Counted from the first letter of the stretch, positions 39,963 through 48,469 are shown. The stretch is DNA of 64,000 bases from Streptomyces sp. TSRI0107 (GCF_001905845.1 NZ_LIVZ01000002.1:186001-250000), one strand, 5' to 3'. A program made the numbers and translations. Notes: generated by a model not told the origin, from the sequence alone.

Positions 39963-41516
39963 TCAGTCCGCGCGGCGGGCGGCCGGTTCGGGGACGCCGT
40001 GAGCGTCGGGTTCGAGGGCCGGGTCCGCGTCCGGCTCGGCGGCGAAGCGCTCGTAGACCTCGGGCCGGCGCCGGCGCAGGGCTTGGGCGAGAGCGAGTCC
40101 GGCGAGGAAGACGGCGGGGACGAGGGCGACGAGCACGGTGTTCACCGTCGGGGAGGCGCCGGTGAACTGGTCCAGGTGGGCGACGACGAGGGCGATGGCG
40201 GCGGCGAGCAGCAGCGCGGCCACGACCGGCGCGACCACGGTCCGCAGGGCACCCTCCCGGTGGCTCACGCGCCGGAAGTACAGCGGCACGGCCAGCGCGG
40301 CGAGCAGTTGCAGCGCCATCAGGCCGAGCATCCCGGGCGTGTTGACCCACAGCAGCAGTTGCCCGTACGGGTCGGCTCCGGCCAGCGCGAAGGCGAGGAC
40401 GACGACGGCGCCGAGGACGGTCTGGGCGAGGCCCGCGACGTAGGGCGAGCCGTGGCGCGGGTGGACCCGGGCCAGCGCCTTGGGGAGCACCCCTTCCTCG
40501 GCGAGGGCGAGGCCGTAGCGGTTGATGGCGTTGTGGAAGGCGAGCAGGGAGGCCAGGACGCTGGTGACGATGAGGATGTGCATCAGGTCGGCCGCCCAGG
40601 CGCCGACGTAGGTGGTGATGGCGGTGAAGAACAGCCCGGCCGGGTCGTCGCCGGCGGCGGCGACGACCTCCGCGTCGCCGAACGCCTGGATCGCGATCCA
40701 GACCACGAACGCGTAGAAGAGGCCGAGGAAGCCGACGGCGGCGTAGGTGGCGCGCGGCACGGTCCGCGCGGGGTCCCGGGCCTCACGGCGGTAGATGACG
40801 GTGGACTCGAAGCCGGTGAACGCGGCGAACGCGAAGGCGAGCACCACGGCCAGGCCGGGCACGAACACGTTGCCGGGCGCGAACGAGGCGAGGGACAGGC
40901 CGTCGGCGCCGCCCTTCACGAGGACTCCCCCGGCGAGCAGGACCAGGATGCCGGTCTCGGCGACGAGCAGGACGCCGAGGAGCTTGGCGCCGAAGTCGAT
41001 GGACCGGTAGCCGCCGTACCCGATGAGCAGCAGCCCGGCGAGCGACACGGGCAGCCAGGGGATGTCGGCGCCGGTCAGGGCGTGCACGGTGTCCTGGGTG
41101 GCGGTGCCGAGGAGGCCGTAGACGCCGATCTCCATGCCGTTGTAGCCGATCAGGGCGAGCAGGGCTGCGCCCATGCCGACACCGCGGCCGAGCCCGCGGG
41201 TGATGTACGCGTAGAAGGCGCCGCCGCCTCGGACGTGGCGGCTCATGGTGGTGAAGCCGACGGCGAAGACGGCGAGGGTGATCCCGGCGAGCAGATAGCC
41301 GACCGGGGCGCCGATCCCGCCGAGCAGGATCGCCAGTGGGGCGACGCCTGCCATGACGGTGAGCGGGGCGGCGGCGGAGACGACGAAGAAGGCGATGTCG
41401 GCGGTGCCGAGGGAGCCGGAGCGCAGGGCCGGGGCGGTGTGGCTCTGGCCGGTGGAGCTGGTGACGGGCACGGGCGAGGGCCCTTCTGGCTGCGTGAGGG
41501 ACGTGGGGACGGGCAT
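39963..41516 (-). CDS. APC-family amino acid/amine permease
   Basis: A 517-residue membrane transporter with about 12 hydrophobic segments. The first reads DIAFFVVSAAAPLTVMAGV, typical of the APC superfamily, and FAFAAFTGFESTVIYRREARDP is its conserved Gly/Glu loop. It imports an amino acid or related amine by secondary transport. Start ATG 41516; gap 98 nt to the divergent TetR gene, with an operator-like palindrome in it. Confidence 0.92.
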   Translation of the reverse strand: MPVPTSLTQPEGPSPVPVTSSTGQSHTAPALRSGSLGTADIAFFVVSAAAPLTVMAGVAPLAILLGGIGAPVGYLLAGITLAVFAVGFTTMSRHVRGGGAFYAYITRGLGRGVGMGAALLALIGYNGMEIGVYGLLGTATQDTVHALTGADIPWLPVSLAGLLLIGYGGYRSIDFGAKLLGVLLVAETGILVLLAGGVLVKGGADGLSLASFAPGNVFVPGLAVVLAFAFAAFTGFESTVIYRREARDPARTVPRATYAAVGFLGLFYAFVVWIAIQAFGDAEVVAAAGDDPAGLFFTAITTYVGAWAADLMHILIVTSVLASLLAFHNAINRYGLALAEEGVLPKALARVHPRHGSPYVAGLAQTVLGAVVVLAFALAGADPYGQLLLWVNTPGMLGLMALQLLAALAVPLYFRRVSHREGALRTVVAPVVAALLLAAAIALVVAHLDQFTGASPTVNTVLVALVPAVFLAGLALAQALRRRRPEVYERFAAEPDADPALEPDAHGVPEPAARRAD

Positions 41517-41536
41517 GCGGGGTGTCCGGCGCCGGT

Positions 41537-41557
41537 AAACCTAAAGGCTTTCGGTTT
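41537..41557. promoter_or_regulatory. Operator-like palindrome between APC permease and TetR genes
   Basis: A 21-bp near-palindrome: AAACC (41537-41541) mirrors GGTTT (41553-41557), and AAAG (41543-41546) mirrors CTTT (41548-41551), with one mismatched pair and a single-base centre. It lies in the divergent gap, the classic position for a TetR operator controlling both genes. Confidence 0.6.
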
Positions 41558-41614
41558 TCGCAATGTAGCCTCATCCTCGGACAGCCGGGAAGACCCTTGA
41601 GGGGGACACACGCC

Positions 41615-42223
41615 ATGGGACGGCCGCGCACGCCCCTGCTCGACCGGGAGCGCATCACCACCACCGCACTCGAACTCGTCGACGAGCAGGGCGAGTTCAG
41701 CGTCCCCCAGATCGCCCGCCGGCTCGGTGTGCAGACGGGCTCGGTGTACCACCATGTGGACGGCCGGGACGGCATCGTCGAGCTGCTGCGCGAACGGGTG
41801 GCGGAGGGCATCGACCCGGGGACCCTCGACGAGCGCCCCTGGGACCGGGCGCTGGCCGCCTGGGCGCGCTCCTACCGGGCGGCCTTCGCGGCCCACCCGC
41901 GCGCCATCCCGCTGCTGATGGCCTCACCGGTCCGCGCGCCCCGCGTCCTCGCGCAGTACGAGCGCGCGGTCGCGCTGCTGCTGGCGGCGGGCTTCCCCCT
42001 GCCCGAGGTCATGCCGGTCGTCACCGCCCTGGAGAACGTGGTCCTCGGCTCGGCCCTCGACCTCGCCGCCCCCGAGACCATGTGGGAGGTCGCCGACGAC
42101 ACCGCGACCCCCCGGCTGGCCGAGGCCCTGGCGGCCGTCGGCGGGCACCGCGCGGACCGGGGCTTCGACATCGCCCTGGAAGGCTTCCTCGCCGACGCGC
42201 GGCGCAGGCTGGCGGAGGCGTGA
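41615..42223 (+). CDS. TetR-family transcriptional regulator
   Basis: A 202-residue regulator from ATG 41615, with GAGGGGG upstream. The N-terminal HTH is TTTALELVDEQGEFSVPQIA, then RRLGVQTGSVYHHVDGRDGI. The C-terminal part resembles TetR_C ligand domains (ARSYRAAFAAHPRAIPLLM). It is divergent from the permease-amidohydrolase genes and probably represses them in response to their substrate. Confidence 0.92.
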   Translation: MGRPRTPLLDRERITTTALELVDEQGEFSVPQIARRLGVQTGSVYHHVDGRDGIVELLRERVAEGIDPGTLDERPWDRALAAWARSYRAAFAAHPRAIPLLMASPVRAPRVLAQYERAVALLLAAGFPLPEVMPVVTALENVVLGSALDLAAPETMWEVADDTATPRLAEALAAVGGHRADRGFDIALEGFLADARRRLAEA

Positions 42224-42270
42224 GACAACTCGTGCGGTACCGGCGAACGTTCGCGGCGTGCGGAAAACGT

Positions 42271-42300
42271 TTGATCGAGCCCGCACCCGGCGTCTAGGGT
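42271..42300 (+). promoter_or_regulatory. Promoter in front of the tRNA-like element
   Basis: TTGATC (42271-42276) and TAGGGT (42295-42300), 18 nt apart, match the Streptomyces housekeeping consensus (TTGAC, TAGRRT) well. Transcription would start near 42307, only a few nt before the tRNA-like acceptor stem. A perfect CGAACGTTCG palindrome lies upstream (42244-42253). Confidence 0.6.
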
Positions 42301-42310
42301 CGGCGACCGA

Positions 42311-42382
42311 CGGCGTGTAGCTCAGCAGCAGAGCACCGGGCTTCCTACCCGGAGGGCGCAGGGGCGGAACCTGCCACGCCGG
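42311..42382 (+). tRNA. tRNA-like element, Gly(TCC)-type anticodon, atypical D and T loops
   Basis: The region folds as a complete cloverleaf: acceptor CGGCGTG (42311-42317) with CACGCCG (42375-42381), TA linker, D-stem GCTC/GAGC with loop AGCAGCA, anticodon stem CCGGG/CCCGG with loop CTTCCTA (U33 present, anticodon TCC), 5-nt variable loop, T-stem GCAGG/CCTGC, discriminator G. All stems pair perfectly. But the T-loop is GGCGGAA instead of TTCRANY and the D-loop lacks the GG pair, so the usual D-T elbow contacts cannot form; position 37 is T, not a purine. No CCA is encoded. It may be a degenerate tRNA, a pseudo-tRNA or a tRNA-mimicking leader of the gene that starts 3 nt later. Confidence 0.55.
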
Positions 42383-42385
42383 CTT

Positions 42386-44689
42386 ATGAACGACAACGCT
42401 GAGCAGCAGCCTCTCACCGTGTCCGCGTCCTACGCCCACGCCCAGCTGGCCAGGGCCTTCGTGACCGCGCTGACCCACGAGGACGCCGCGACCCGGGACC
42501 GGGCGTCGGCACGCGGGCAGCGCTGGCGTGCCGTGCTCGCCGGGATGGCCGACGGCCGGCTGAGGATCGGCTCCCGCACCCCGGTGCGCGGCTTCCCGGT
42601 CTGGGTGACCCCCGAGGTGGTGCGCGGCGGCTTCGCCACCGGAGCGCCGAGCGCCGGCGGCCCCCTGCAGCCGTACGAGAGGGAACTCGCCCGGCGGTTC
42701 GGGGTGCCGGCCGACCGGCGGGCGCTGTTCGACCACTGCCTCACCGAGGCCGGTCTCCACTGGCTGTGGGAACTGCTGGACGACGGCCGGTACGAGGTGA
42801 CGGTCCCCGAGGAGGCCGCGCTGCTCACCGCCGCCTGGCTGGTGCGCCACGGGGAGGCGGCCGACGCGCTGGACCTGCTGGCGGAACTGGGGCCGTTCGC
42901 CGGGGAGTTGCGTTTCCTGCCCCGGCCGACGGAGCGGCCCGCTCCGAGGGACGCCGAGGCGGTGCACCGCAGGACCGCCTCCGACGCCGCCGGCACCCTG
43001 CGACGGCGGCGGCCCAGCGAGGCCGTCGAGACCGAGCGCGAGGCGCTCACCGTATGGGCGCCGTTCGGCGACGAACTGCTCGCGCACTGGCTGGAGACGG
43101 CCGACGACGACGGCCGGGTGCTCGCGCGCACCCCGGACGCCGCCTGGCCGGCGCGCGGCGCGGCCCTGCTCGACCGCTACCGGCGGCTGGCCGCGAAGCA
43201 CGACCTGTGCGGAAAGCACCGCAACCCCAAGGAGAACCTGGGCATCCTGCGCGGCGCACTGGAGGAGACGGTCGCCGGACGGCCGCTGGACCCGCGCCGG
43301 CTGGGTCTGCTGCGGCAGGCGGTGACGGGCATGGTGCGGCGGCGCGGCCTGCCCGGCTCCGCCCCGCACACGGCACTGCGCGACCGGCAGGCACGGCAGG
43401 CGGCGCTCCCCTCCTACCACGCGCTGGCCCGGCTCGTGGTGGGCCGGCTGGCCGCGCTGCCCCAGGACACCGGCGTCCCGGACCCGGAGCCGGTGCTCGC
43501 CCCGGTGACGGAGGAGGAGAGCCGGGAGACCCGCCTGCCGGCCGGGGCCGTCCTGCCGCCGGCGATCCGGCGGCCGGTGGAGGCGGCGCTGAGCGCGCCC
43601 GTCGGCACCCTGGTGGACCGGGGTGTCGTCCCGTCCGCCGAGGTCCTGGCCGAGCTGGTGCCGCAGCTGGTCGCCGCGACCACCGCGCAGGCGTACCGCG
43701 ACGAGCCGCTGCGCACGCTGATGGCCGCCGCCTACCGGGCCTTCCGCAACCGCCGCTCCCTGCTCCTGCTCGACCTGGAACGTCAGGTGCGGGTGGAGGA
43801 GCTGCCCTGGGTACGGGCGGTGGCCGGGCACCGCGAGGACGCCGCCGCCGGCACGTCCGCGCTGACCGTGCTGCGGCAGCTCGGCGAACTGGCGGTGCGG
43901 GCCTTCCCGGGCACGATCCTGCCCAACCCGCTCGTCCGTGAGCTCGGCGTGCTCGGCCGCCAGGCGGACCTGGACGCCCCGTTCGTGGAGGAGCTGGCCG
44001 CGGACATCTTCATGGGCACGTTCAGCCCGAAGTTCCTCACGGCGGCACGGATCGCGGCCGAACTGCTCACCGGCACGCTCTACGAGCGCTACTACGGCAT
44101 CGACTACCGCGCGATCCGCGACCTGGCGATCGCCGAGACGGGCTCGGCCCCGAGCCGTGGGCGCGGCGCCCGCACGTCCCCGGGGTTCGCGCGGCTCTGC
44201 GCCGAGCGGGCGGGTACGACCGTCGGCCCGTCCTGGTCGGCGGCGGCCAACGGCAGGACCATCGAGCAGGCGCAGATCCTGACCACGCACAACCTGGCCA
44301 CACTGGTGTCCCGGGCCGGCATCACCCCGGAGCCCGGCTGGCCGGCGCTGCCCCGCCACTCCTTCACCACGGTCTGCCGCCTGACCGCCCGCATCCACAA
44401 CCACCCGCGCCCGCTGGCCACCGTCAAGGACACCGCGTACGCCTGGCGCCAGATGCTCTTCCACCTGTCCCTGTGCGCACCGGCCGAGCAGCGCGCCACC
44501 CTCGCGTGGCTGGACGAGGAGACGGCCCGCCACCCGTCCCACGTCGCCACCCGCCTGGCACCGGCCCTGCACGGCCTGCGCCGGGTCGCCGAGGGCGGCG
44601 CCTTCGACGCGGACGGCACGGCGGACGGGGGGCGGGGGCGGCGGCTGCTCGGCTGGACGACGGAGCGGCACTGGCTGCCGGCCGGCTGA
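42386..44689 (+). CDS. Large protein of unknown family preceded by a tRNA-like leader
   Basis: A 767-residue protein from ATG 42386. I do not recognise a domain. It is soluble and Arg/Ala/Leu-rich, with distinctive stretches LCGKHRNPKENLGILRGALEE (~280), FMGTFSPKFLTAARIAAELL (~545) and LTTHNLATLVSRAGI (~635). There is no signal, no nucleotide-binding loop and no obvious metal site. The start has no Shine-Dalgarno; the upstream 72 nt are taken up by the tRNA-like fold, so translation may begin leaderless-like after RNA processing or be controlled by that structure. It is monocistronic, and codon use looks like its neighbours. Confidence 0.75.
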   Translation: MNDNAEQQPLTVSASYAHAQLARAFVTALTHEDAATRDRASARGQRWRAVLAGMADGRLRIGSRTPVRGFPVWVTPEVVRGGFATGAPSAGGPLQPYERELARRFGVPADRRALFDHCLTEAGLHWLWELLDDGRYEVTVPEEAALLTAAWLVRHGEAADALDLLAELGPFAGELRFLPRPTERPAPRDAEAVHRRTASDAAGTLRRRRPSEAVETEREALTVWAPFGDELLAHWLETADDDGRVLARTPDAAWPARGAALLDRYRRLAAKHDLCGKHRNPKENLGILRGALEETVAGRPLDPRRLGLLRQAVTGMVRRRGLPGSAPHTALRDRQARQAALPSYHALARLVVGRLAALPQDTGVPDPEPVLAPVTEEESRETRLPAGAVLPPAIRRPVEAALSAPVGTLVDRGVVPSAEVLAELVPQLVAATTAQAYRDEPLRTLMAAAYRAFRNRRSLLLLDLERQVRVEELPWVRAVAGHREDAAAGTSALTVLRQLGELAVRAFPGTILPNPLVRELGVLGRQADLDAPFVEELAADIFMGTFSPKFLTAARIAAELLTGTLYERYYGIDYRAIRDLAIAETGSAPSRGRGARTSPGFARLCAERAGTTVGPSWSAAANGRTIEQAQILTTHNLATLVSRAGITPEPGWPALPRHSFTTVCRLTARIHNHPRPLATVKDTAYAWRQMLFHLSLCAPAEQRATLAWLDEETARHPSHVATRLAPALHGLRRVAEGGAFDADGTADGGRGRRLLGWTTERHWLPAG

Positions 44690-44726
44690 CGGGCGCGGAC
44701 GCCGGCCGGCGGCTGCGGGCGCGGCC

Positions 44727-45008
44727 TCAGGTGCTGTCCTGCCTGAAGTGGCCCTGCACCGCGGCGCGGCTCGTCGCCAGGTGGTGCAGGACCAGGGACT
44801 CGACGCGGGACACGTCCCGCTGCGCGATGGCCTGGTAGAGCGCCTCGTGTTCCTCGGCGATGCCCAGCAGGTCGTCGTGCCGCCCGAGGAGCCAGCGCAG
44901 CCGGCTGCGCAGCACGCCCTCGAGTTCGCTCAGCAGCTCGTTGCCGGCGAGCGAGATGACCGTCTGGTGGAAGTCGGCCGCGGCGCGGTGGGCCGCCTGG
45001 CAGGGGCG
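44727..45008 (-). pseudogene. C-terminal remnant of a GntR/FadR-type (FCD domain) regulator
   Basis: The readable part (CQAAHRAAADFHQTVISLAG, ELLSELEGVLRSRLRWLLGR, EEHEALYQAIAQRDVSRVES, HHLATSRAAVQGHF) is the second half of an FCD ligand-binding domain. The winged-helix DNA-binding N-terminus and the first half of FCD are absent. Upstream the sequence runs within ~10 nt into the stop of an unrelated FAD oxidoreductase gene. The gene was therefore cut, most likely by insertion of the segment to its right. No start codon or product is expected. Confidence 0.7.
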
Positions 45009-45015
45009 CGTGGGT

Positions 45016-46419
45016 TCAGCTGGTGAGGCTCTCCAGGAGCCGGCGTTCGGCAGCCGTGAACTGCGGCTCCGTGAGCGTCGGCCGCAAAGGACCGACAAGG
45101 GCTGACAGCAGGGCTCCGGGGCGGACGAGTGAGGGAGGCGTGGCCTGGAGGGCCAGGACGTCCGTCAGGGCCGTGGCCGCGTGGAACGAGCCCGTCGCGG
45201 TGCGGGACAGGCGGCTGACGTAGCGGTGCAGCAGCCGGTCGGCGACGTTCGGGCGCTTGCCGGTGGTCGTGGGGAAGTGGATGTCCTGGCCCACCGAGAG
45301 CGCCCACGCGGTGTCCACGCGGCGGGCGATGGCGCGCTGGGCGCGGCGGGCGACGCCGGGGGCCGGTCCGTTCGAGAGGGCGTCCCTGAGGGCGACGGCG
45401 CCTTGTGCCGCCGCCGACATGCCCTGCCCGTAGAGGGGGTTGAAGGCCGCGACGGAGTCCCCGAGCGCCACCAGGCCCTCCGGCCACACGGTGAGCCGTT
45501 CGTAGTAGCGGCGCCGGTTGGCGGTGCTGTGGGTGACCGTCACGTCGGAGAGCGGTTCGGCGTGCCGGAGGAGGTCCGCCATGATCGGATGACGCAGGGT
45601 GCGGGCGAAGGGTTCGAAGGCGTCGGCGTCCCGGGTGGGATGGCCGCCGGGCGCGCCCATGAGGCTGACGTGCCAGCGCTCCCCCTCGATCGGCAGGATG
45701 CCGCCGGCGTTGCCGGGCCGGGGCAGGCTCGGGTCGGCCTGGACGCCGACGACGGGCCAGCCCTGGGTGGGCACGGGGGCGCGGTAGAAGCGGCTGGCGT
45801 AGACGAGCCCGGAGTCGATGTGGTCCTGGGTGAGCCCGGTGATGCCGAGGCCGGTGAGCCATTCGGGCATGCGGGAGCCCCGGCCGGAGGCGTCGACGAC
45901 CAGGTCGGCGCGGATGTCCGTCTCCGTGCCGTCGGCGCCGCGGACCCGCACGCCCGTGACGCGGTGGCGGTCGCCGAGGAGCCCGACGGCCCTGGTGTGC
46001 GTGCGCGCGCCGACCCGGTGGTCCTTGAGGACCAGCGCCCGGACGACGGAGTCGGTCAGGTCCCGGCTCGCGGTGATCAGGTGGTGGGTGGCCCGCCGCC
46101 AGCGGCGGTACCAGCCCTCGGGCGAGTAGATGAGCATGTCGGTGGTCACCGGTATGCGGTGGGCGCCCGCGGCGAGCAGCGCGTCGACACTGCCCGGCAG
46201 CAGGGTCTCGAACGCCTCGACGCCGCCGGTCTGCAGGAAGTGGATGTGGGCGGCCTGGGGAACGCCGGTGCGCGGCTCGGGGCCTTCGGGGAGTTCGTGG
46301 GCCTCGATGATCTCGACGGTGTCGACGTGCTCCTTGACGGCCGCCGCGGCGAGCATCCCGGCGATGCTGCCTCCGACGACGACAGCGTGGACGGGACGGT
46401 GGGGCGGCGTTTCACTCAT
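45016..46419 (-). CDS. FAD-dependent oxidoreductase/monooxygenase-like (copy 1)
   Basis: A 467-residue flavoprotein. The Rossmann FAD motif is VVVGGSIAGMLAAAAVKEHV, followed by a DLVVDASGRGSR segment and the FAD-ribityl region GLVALGDSVAAFNPLYGQGMSAAA of group A monooxygenases and geranylgeranyl-reductase-like proteins. Substrate unknown. Start ATG 46419 overlaps the upstream membrane-protein gene by 8 nt. It is the last gene of the ImmA-like operon and a paralogue of the protein at 48470-49909. Confidence 0.85.
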   Translation of the reverse strand: MSETPPHRPVHAVVVGGSIAGMLAAAAVKEHVDTVEIIEAHELPEGPEPRTGVPQAAHIHFLQTGGVEAFETLLPGSVDALLAAGAHRIPVTTDMLIYSPEGWYRRWRRATHHLITASRDLTDSVVRALVLKDHRVGARTHTRAVGLLGDRHRVTGVRVRGADGTETDIRADLVVDASGRGSRMPEWLTGLGITGLTQDHIDSGLVYASRFYRAPVPTQGWPVVGVQADPSLPRPGNAGGILPIEGERWHVSLMGAPGGHPTRDADAFEPFARTLRHPIMADLLRHAEPLSDVTVTHSTANRRRYYERLTVWPEGLVALGDSVAAFNPLYGQGMSAAAQGAVALRDALSNGPAPGVARRAQRAIARRVDTAWALSVGQDIHFPTTTGKRPNVADRLLHRYVSRLSRTATGSFHAATALTDVLALQATPPSLVRPGALLSALVGPLRPTLTEPQFTAAERRLLESLTS

Positions 46420-47599
46420 GATGGGCTGCTTTCTGCGGAGGCACGTGGTGGTGAAGGAGGTCGTGGACGACGGACGAGGCGAGCGCCCTGGATATCGGCA
46501 CCAGGTCCTGTGGGCGCCACACCGCGCCGTGACCGACGTCCAACGGCTGGTCTTTCAGGGCGCGTTGGCGCTCGCGGGCGACGAGGATCATGGCCGCGTC
46601 GGCGGTGACCGCCGCGTCGGACGCGTCGCCGTCACGGACCGCCGCGCGGTAGGCCGCCTCGCGGACGTCGGCGTCGCAGTAGGGGCTCAGCGCGAGGATG
46701 GCGTCGTAGAGGGCCGTCCTGCGTCCGGTCAGGAGCACGGCCGGCGGGGTGCGCCACCACGGCAGCGAGGCGCGGATTGCGCCCGGTGTGGGGACGTCCC
46801 GCAGGGCCCGCCACAGCGGTGCGAGCTGCCGCAGCTGCCGTACGACCCGGGCGGTCTCGACGACGTGCGGGCCGGCCAGCGGTACGGCGAAGCCGAGGGC
46901 GCCGAGGACGCAGGCGGGGGCGGCGAGCAGCGGGGAGACCCGGTCCACGAGGAAGTCCAGCCGGTGCCCCGTCCACCGGGCCACCACCGCGACCAGTCGC
47001 ATGACGTCGTAGCACACGATGATCAGGTAGGCGGGCGCCAGGATGCGCAGGCCCGCGCGGAGCGAGCCGTGCACCCTCGCGGACCAGCGCCAGCACAGGG
47101 TGCTCGCGGCCGCCATGGCCACCGTCTGGGCCACCAGGTAGAGGACGATCATCTCCCGGATGTACGGCGTGGTGGCGTAGTGCGCGTCGAACAGCGCGGG
47201 CTGCTCCACCGGGGCGCTGCCGGCCCGGAACAGGACGGCGATGGCGAGGACGGTCAGGCTGTAGGCGGTCACGCACAGCCGGGACAGCCGCCGGGTCCGC
47301 TCCGGGGGAGCCGGCCGCCAGTTGATGATCAGCAGCAGGCTGGCGCCGGAGAACGCGGTCGTCGTCACGTAGACCACGGGAGCGGCGAAGTTGGGGACGC
47401 CCGTCAGCCGGTTCAGTCCCTCGATGGACTCCGGGGCGGCGAGGATCATCAGGCAGCCCGCGGAGAAGAGCAGCAGGCAGGCCGCGCGTAACAGGGTGTC
47501 GTGGCGTCTGCGGGCCAGCGCGGGGATCTTCATGGCGCACACCAGCAGCAGCATGAGCCCGCACACGTAGAAGCCGAGACTGCTCGGTCCGGATGTCAC
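46412..47599 (-). CDS. MAB_1171c-type membrane protein
   Basis: A 395-residue protein from GTG 47599. Seven or so hydrophobic segments fill the first ~240 residues (FYVCGLMLLLVCAMKIPAL, LLFSAGCLMILAAPESIEGL, VVYVTTTAFSGASLLLIINW). The C-terminal ~150 residues are cytoplasmic and helical (LYDAILALSPYCDADVREAAY). This matches what I know as the 'MAB_1171c family putative transporter', often next to ImmA/IrrE-like proteins in actinomycete accessory loci. No transport function is proven. Confidence 0.75.
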   Translation of the reverse strand: MTSGPSSLGFYVCGLMLLLVCAMKIPALARRRHDTLLRAACLLLFSAGCLMILAAPESIEGLNRLTGVPNFAAPVVYVTTTAFSGASLLLIINWRPAPPERTRRLSRLCVTAYSLTVLAIAVLFRAGSAPVEQPALFDAHYATTPYIREMIVLYLVAQTVAMAAASTLCWRWSARVHGSLRAGLRILAPAYLIIVCYDVMRLVAVVARWTGHRLDFLVDRVSPLLAAPACVLGALGFAVPLAGPHVVETARVVRQLRQLAPLWRALRDVPTPGAIRASLPWWRTPPAVLLTGRRTALYDAILALSPYCDADVREAAYRAAVRDGDASDAAVTADAAMILVARERQRALKDQPLDVGHGAVWRPQDLVPISRALASSVVHDLLHHHVPPQKAAHHE

Positions 47600-47652
47600 C
47601 TTGGCGCTTCTCTCCTCGGTGCGGGCACTGCGGTCGACCCGCGTCGGACGGG

Positions 47653-48249
47653 TCAGATCCGGCGGAACCGGTGTGCCATGGAGGCCTGGATGCGCCCGGT
47701 GTGCGGGTCGCCGGTCGCGTGGGCCTCCGCCAGGGCGGCCCGCACGTCCGTGGCGAACCGGAAGCCGAAGCGCTCCGCTTCGACCTCCTCCCGCACCTCC
47801 TGGTCGTCGGTGCGGGCGGCGAAGTGGAGCGCGGCGTCCATGGGCGTGCCGGGTGCTGCGGCGCCGAGGACTTCGGAGAGGGCTGCCGCCCATTCGGCGG
47901 ACCTTGCCGCCCGGCTGTCCGCGGCGCGGGACGCGGCGGGGCCGTGGCCGGTGCTGTCGCCGCCGTGGTCCTGGAACATGTGCCAGGCCTCGTGGCCGAT
48001 GATCACGAGCTGGTGTTCGGGGTCGGTGTTCTCCTCGTAGACGATCAGGTCCTGGCCGGTGCGGTCCACCCACACACCGCTGGCGGTCGCCGGCGGGAAG
48101 GCGGCCGCGCGCAGCTGGACCGGCCTGCCCCGCACCAGCGTCAGGGCCTCGCCGATCGCGGGGACGACGTCCTCGCCGCACAGGGGCGGGCGTAAGTGCT
48201 CCACGAGTCGGGCGCTGAGCCGCCGCATCGCTCTCGATCCGGTACTCAT
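47653..48249 (-). CDS. ImmA/IrrE-like zinc metallopeptidase domain protein
   Basis: A 198-residue protein from ATG 48249. A zinc-peptidase motif HExxH is in VIIGHEAWHMFQDH (~residues 85-98), preceded by VYEENTDPEHQL. Further Glu in VREEVEAERFGFRFA may complete the site. ImmA/IrrE proteins cleave repressors or act as toxin-like or regulator components. No repressor gene is adjacent, unlike ImmR-ImmA pairs. First gene of a three-gene operon with the membrane protein and FAD oxidoreductase, behind direct repeats. Confidence 0.8.
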   Translation of the reverse strand: MSTGSRAMRRLSARLVEHLRPPLCGEDVVPAIGEALTLVRGRPVQLRAAAFPPATASGVWVDRTGQDLIVYEENTDPEHQLVIIGHEAWHMFQDHGGDSTGHGPAASRAADSRAARSAEWAAALSEVLGAAAPGTPMDAALHFAARTDDQEVREEVEAERFGFRFATDVRAALAEAHATGDPHTGRIQASMAHRFRRI

Positions 48250-48369
48250 CGGTGTTCTCCGCTTCCGTCCTCGTCGAGCCGCGCCCAGTCGAGCCCGCGT
48301 CCAGCCGGTCGCCGGCGGAGCGGCTGTCGCGTACGCGTCGCACCCTAACGCCCGGTCGATACCGCCCTC

Positions 48370-48418
48370 AACGATCGTTATCAGCCGAAAACGATCGCCG
48401 ATCAGCCGAAAACGATCG
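48370..48418. promoter_or_regulatory. Operator-like array: palindrome and two 18-bp direct repeats
   Basis: A perfect 10-bp palindrome AACGATCGTT (48370-48379) is followed by two identical copies of ATCAGCCGAAAACGATCG at 48380-48397 and 48401-48418, starts 21 nt apart, so two helical turns. All three contain ACGATCG. The array lies ~120 nt upstream of the ImmA-like gene and is the obvious control region of that operon. The binding protein is unknown. The whole 48250-48469 gap has no gene. Confidence 0.65.
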
Positions 48419-48469
48419 CTGAGGGGATGAGCCCGGCCACGCCGCTCGCGTGGCCGGAGCGCGCTCGGG

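Noticed and set aside
48380..48418. CRISPR remnant
   Set aside because: Only two 18-bp copies with a 3-bp gap, placed in a promoter gap, which fits an operator.
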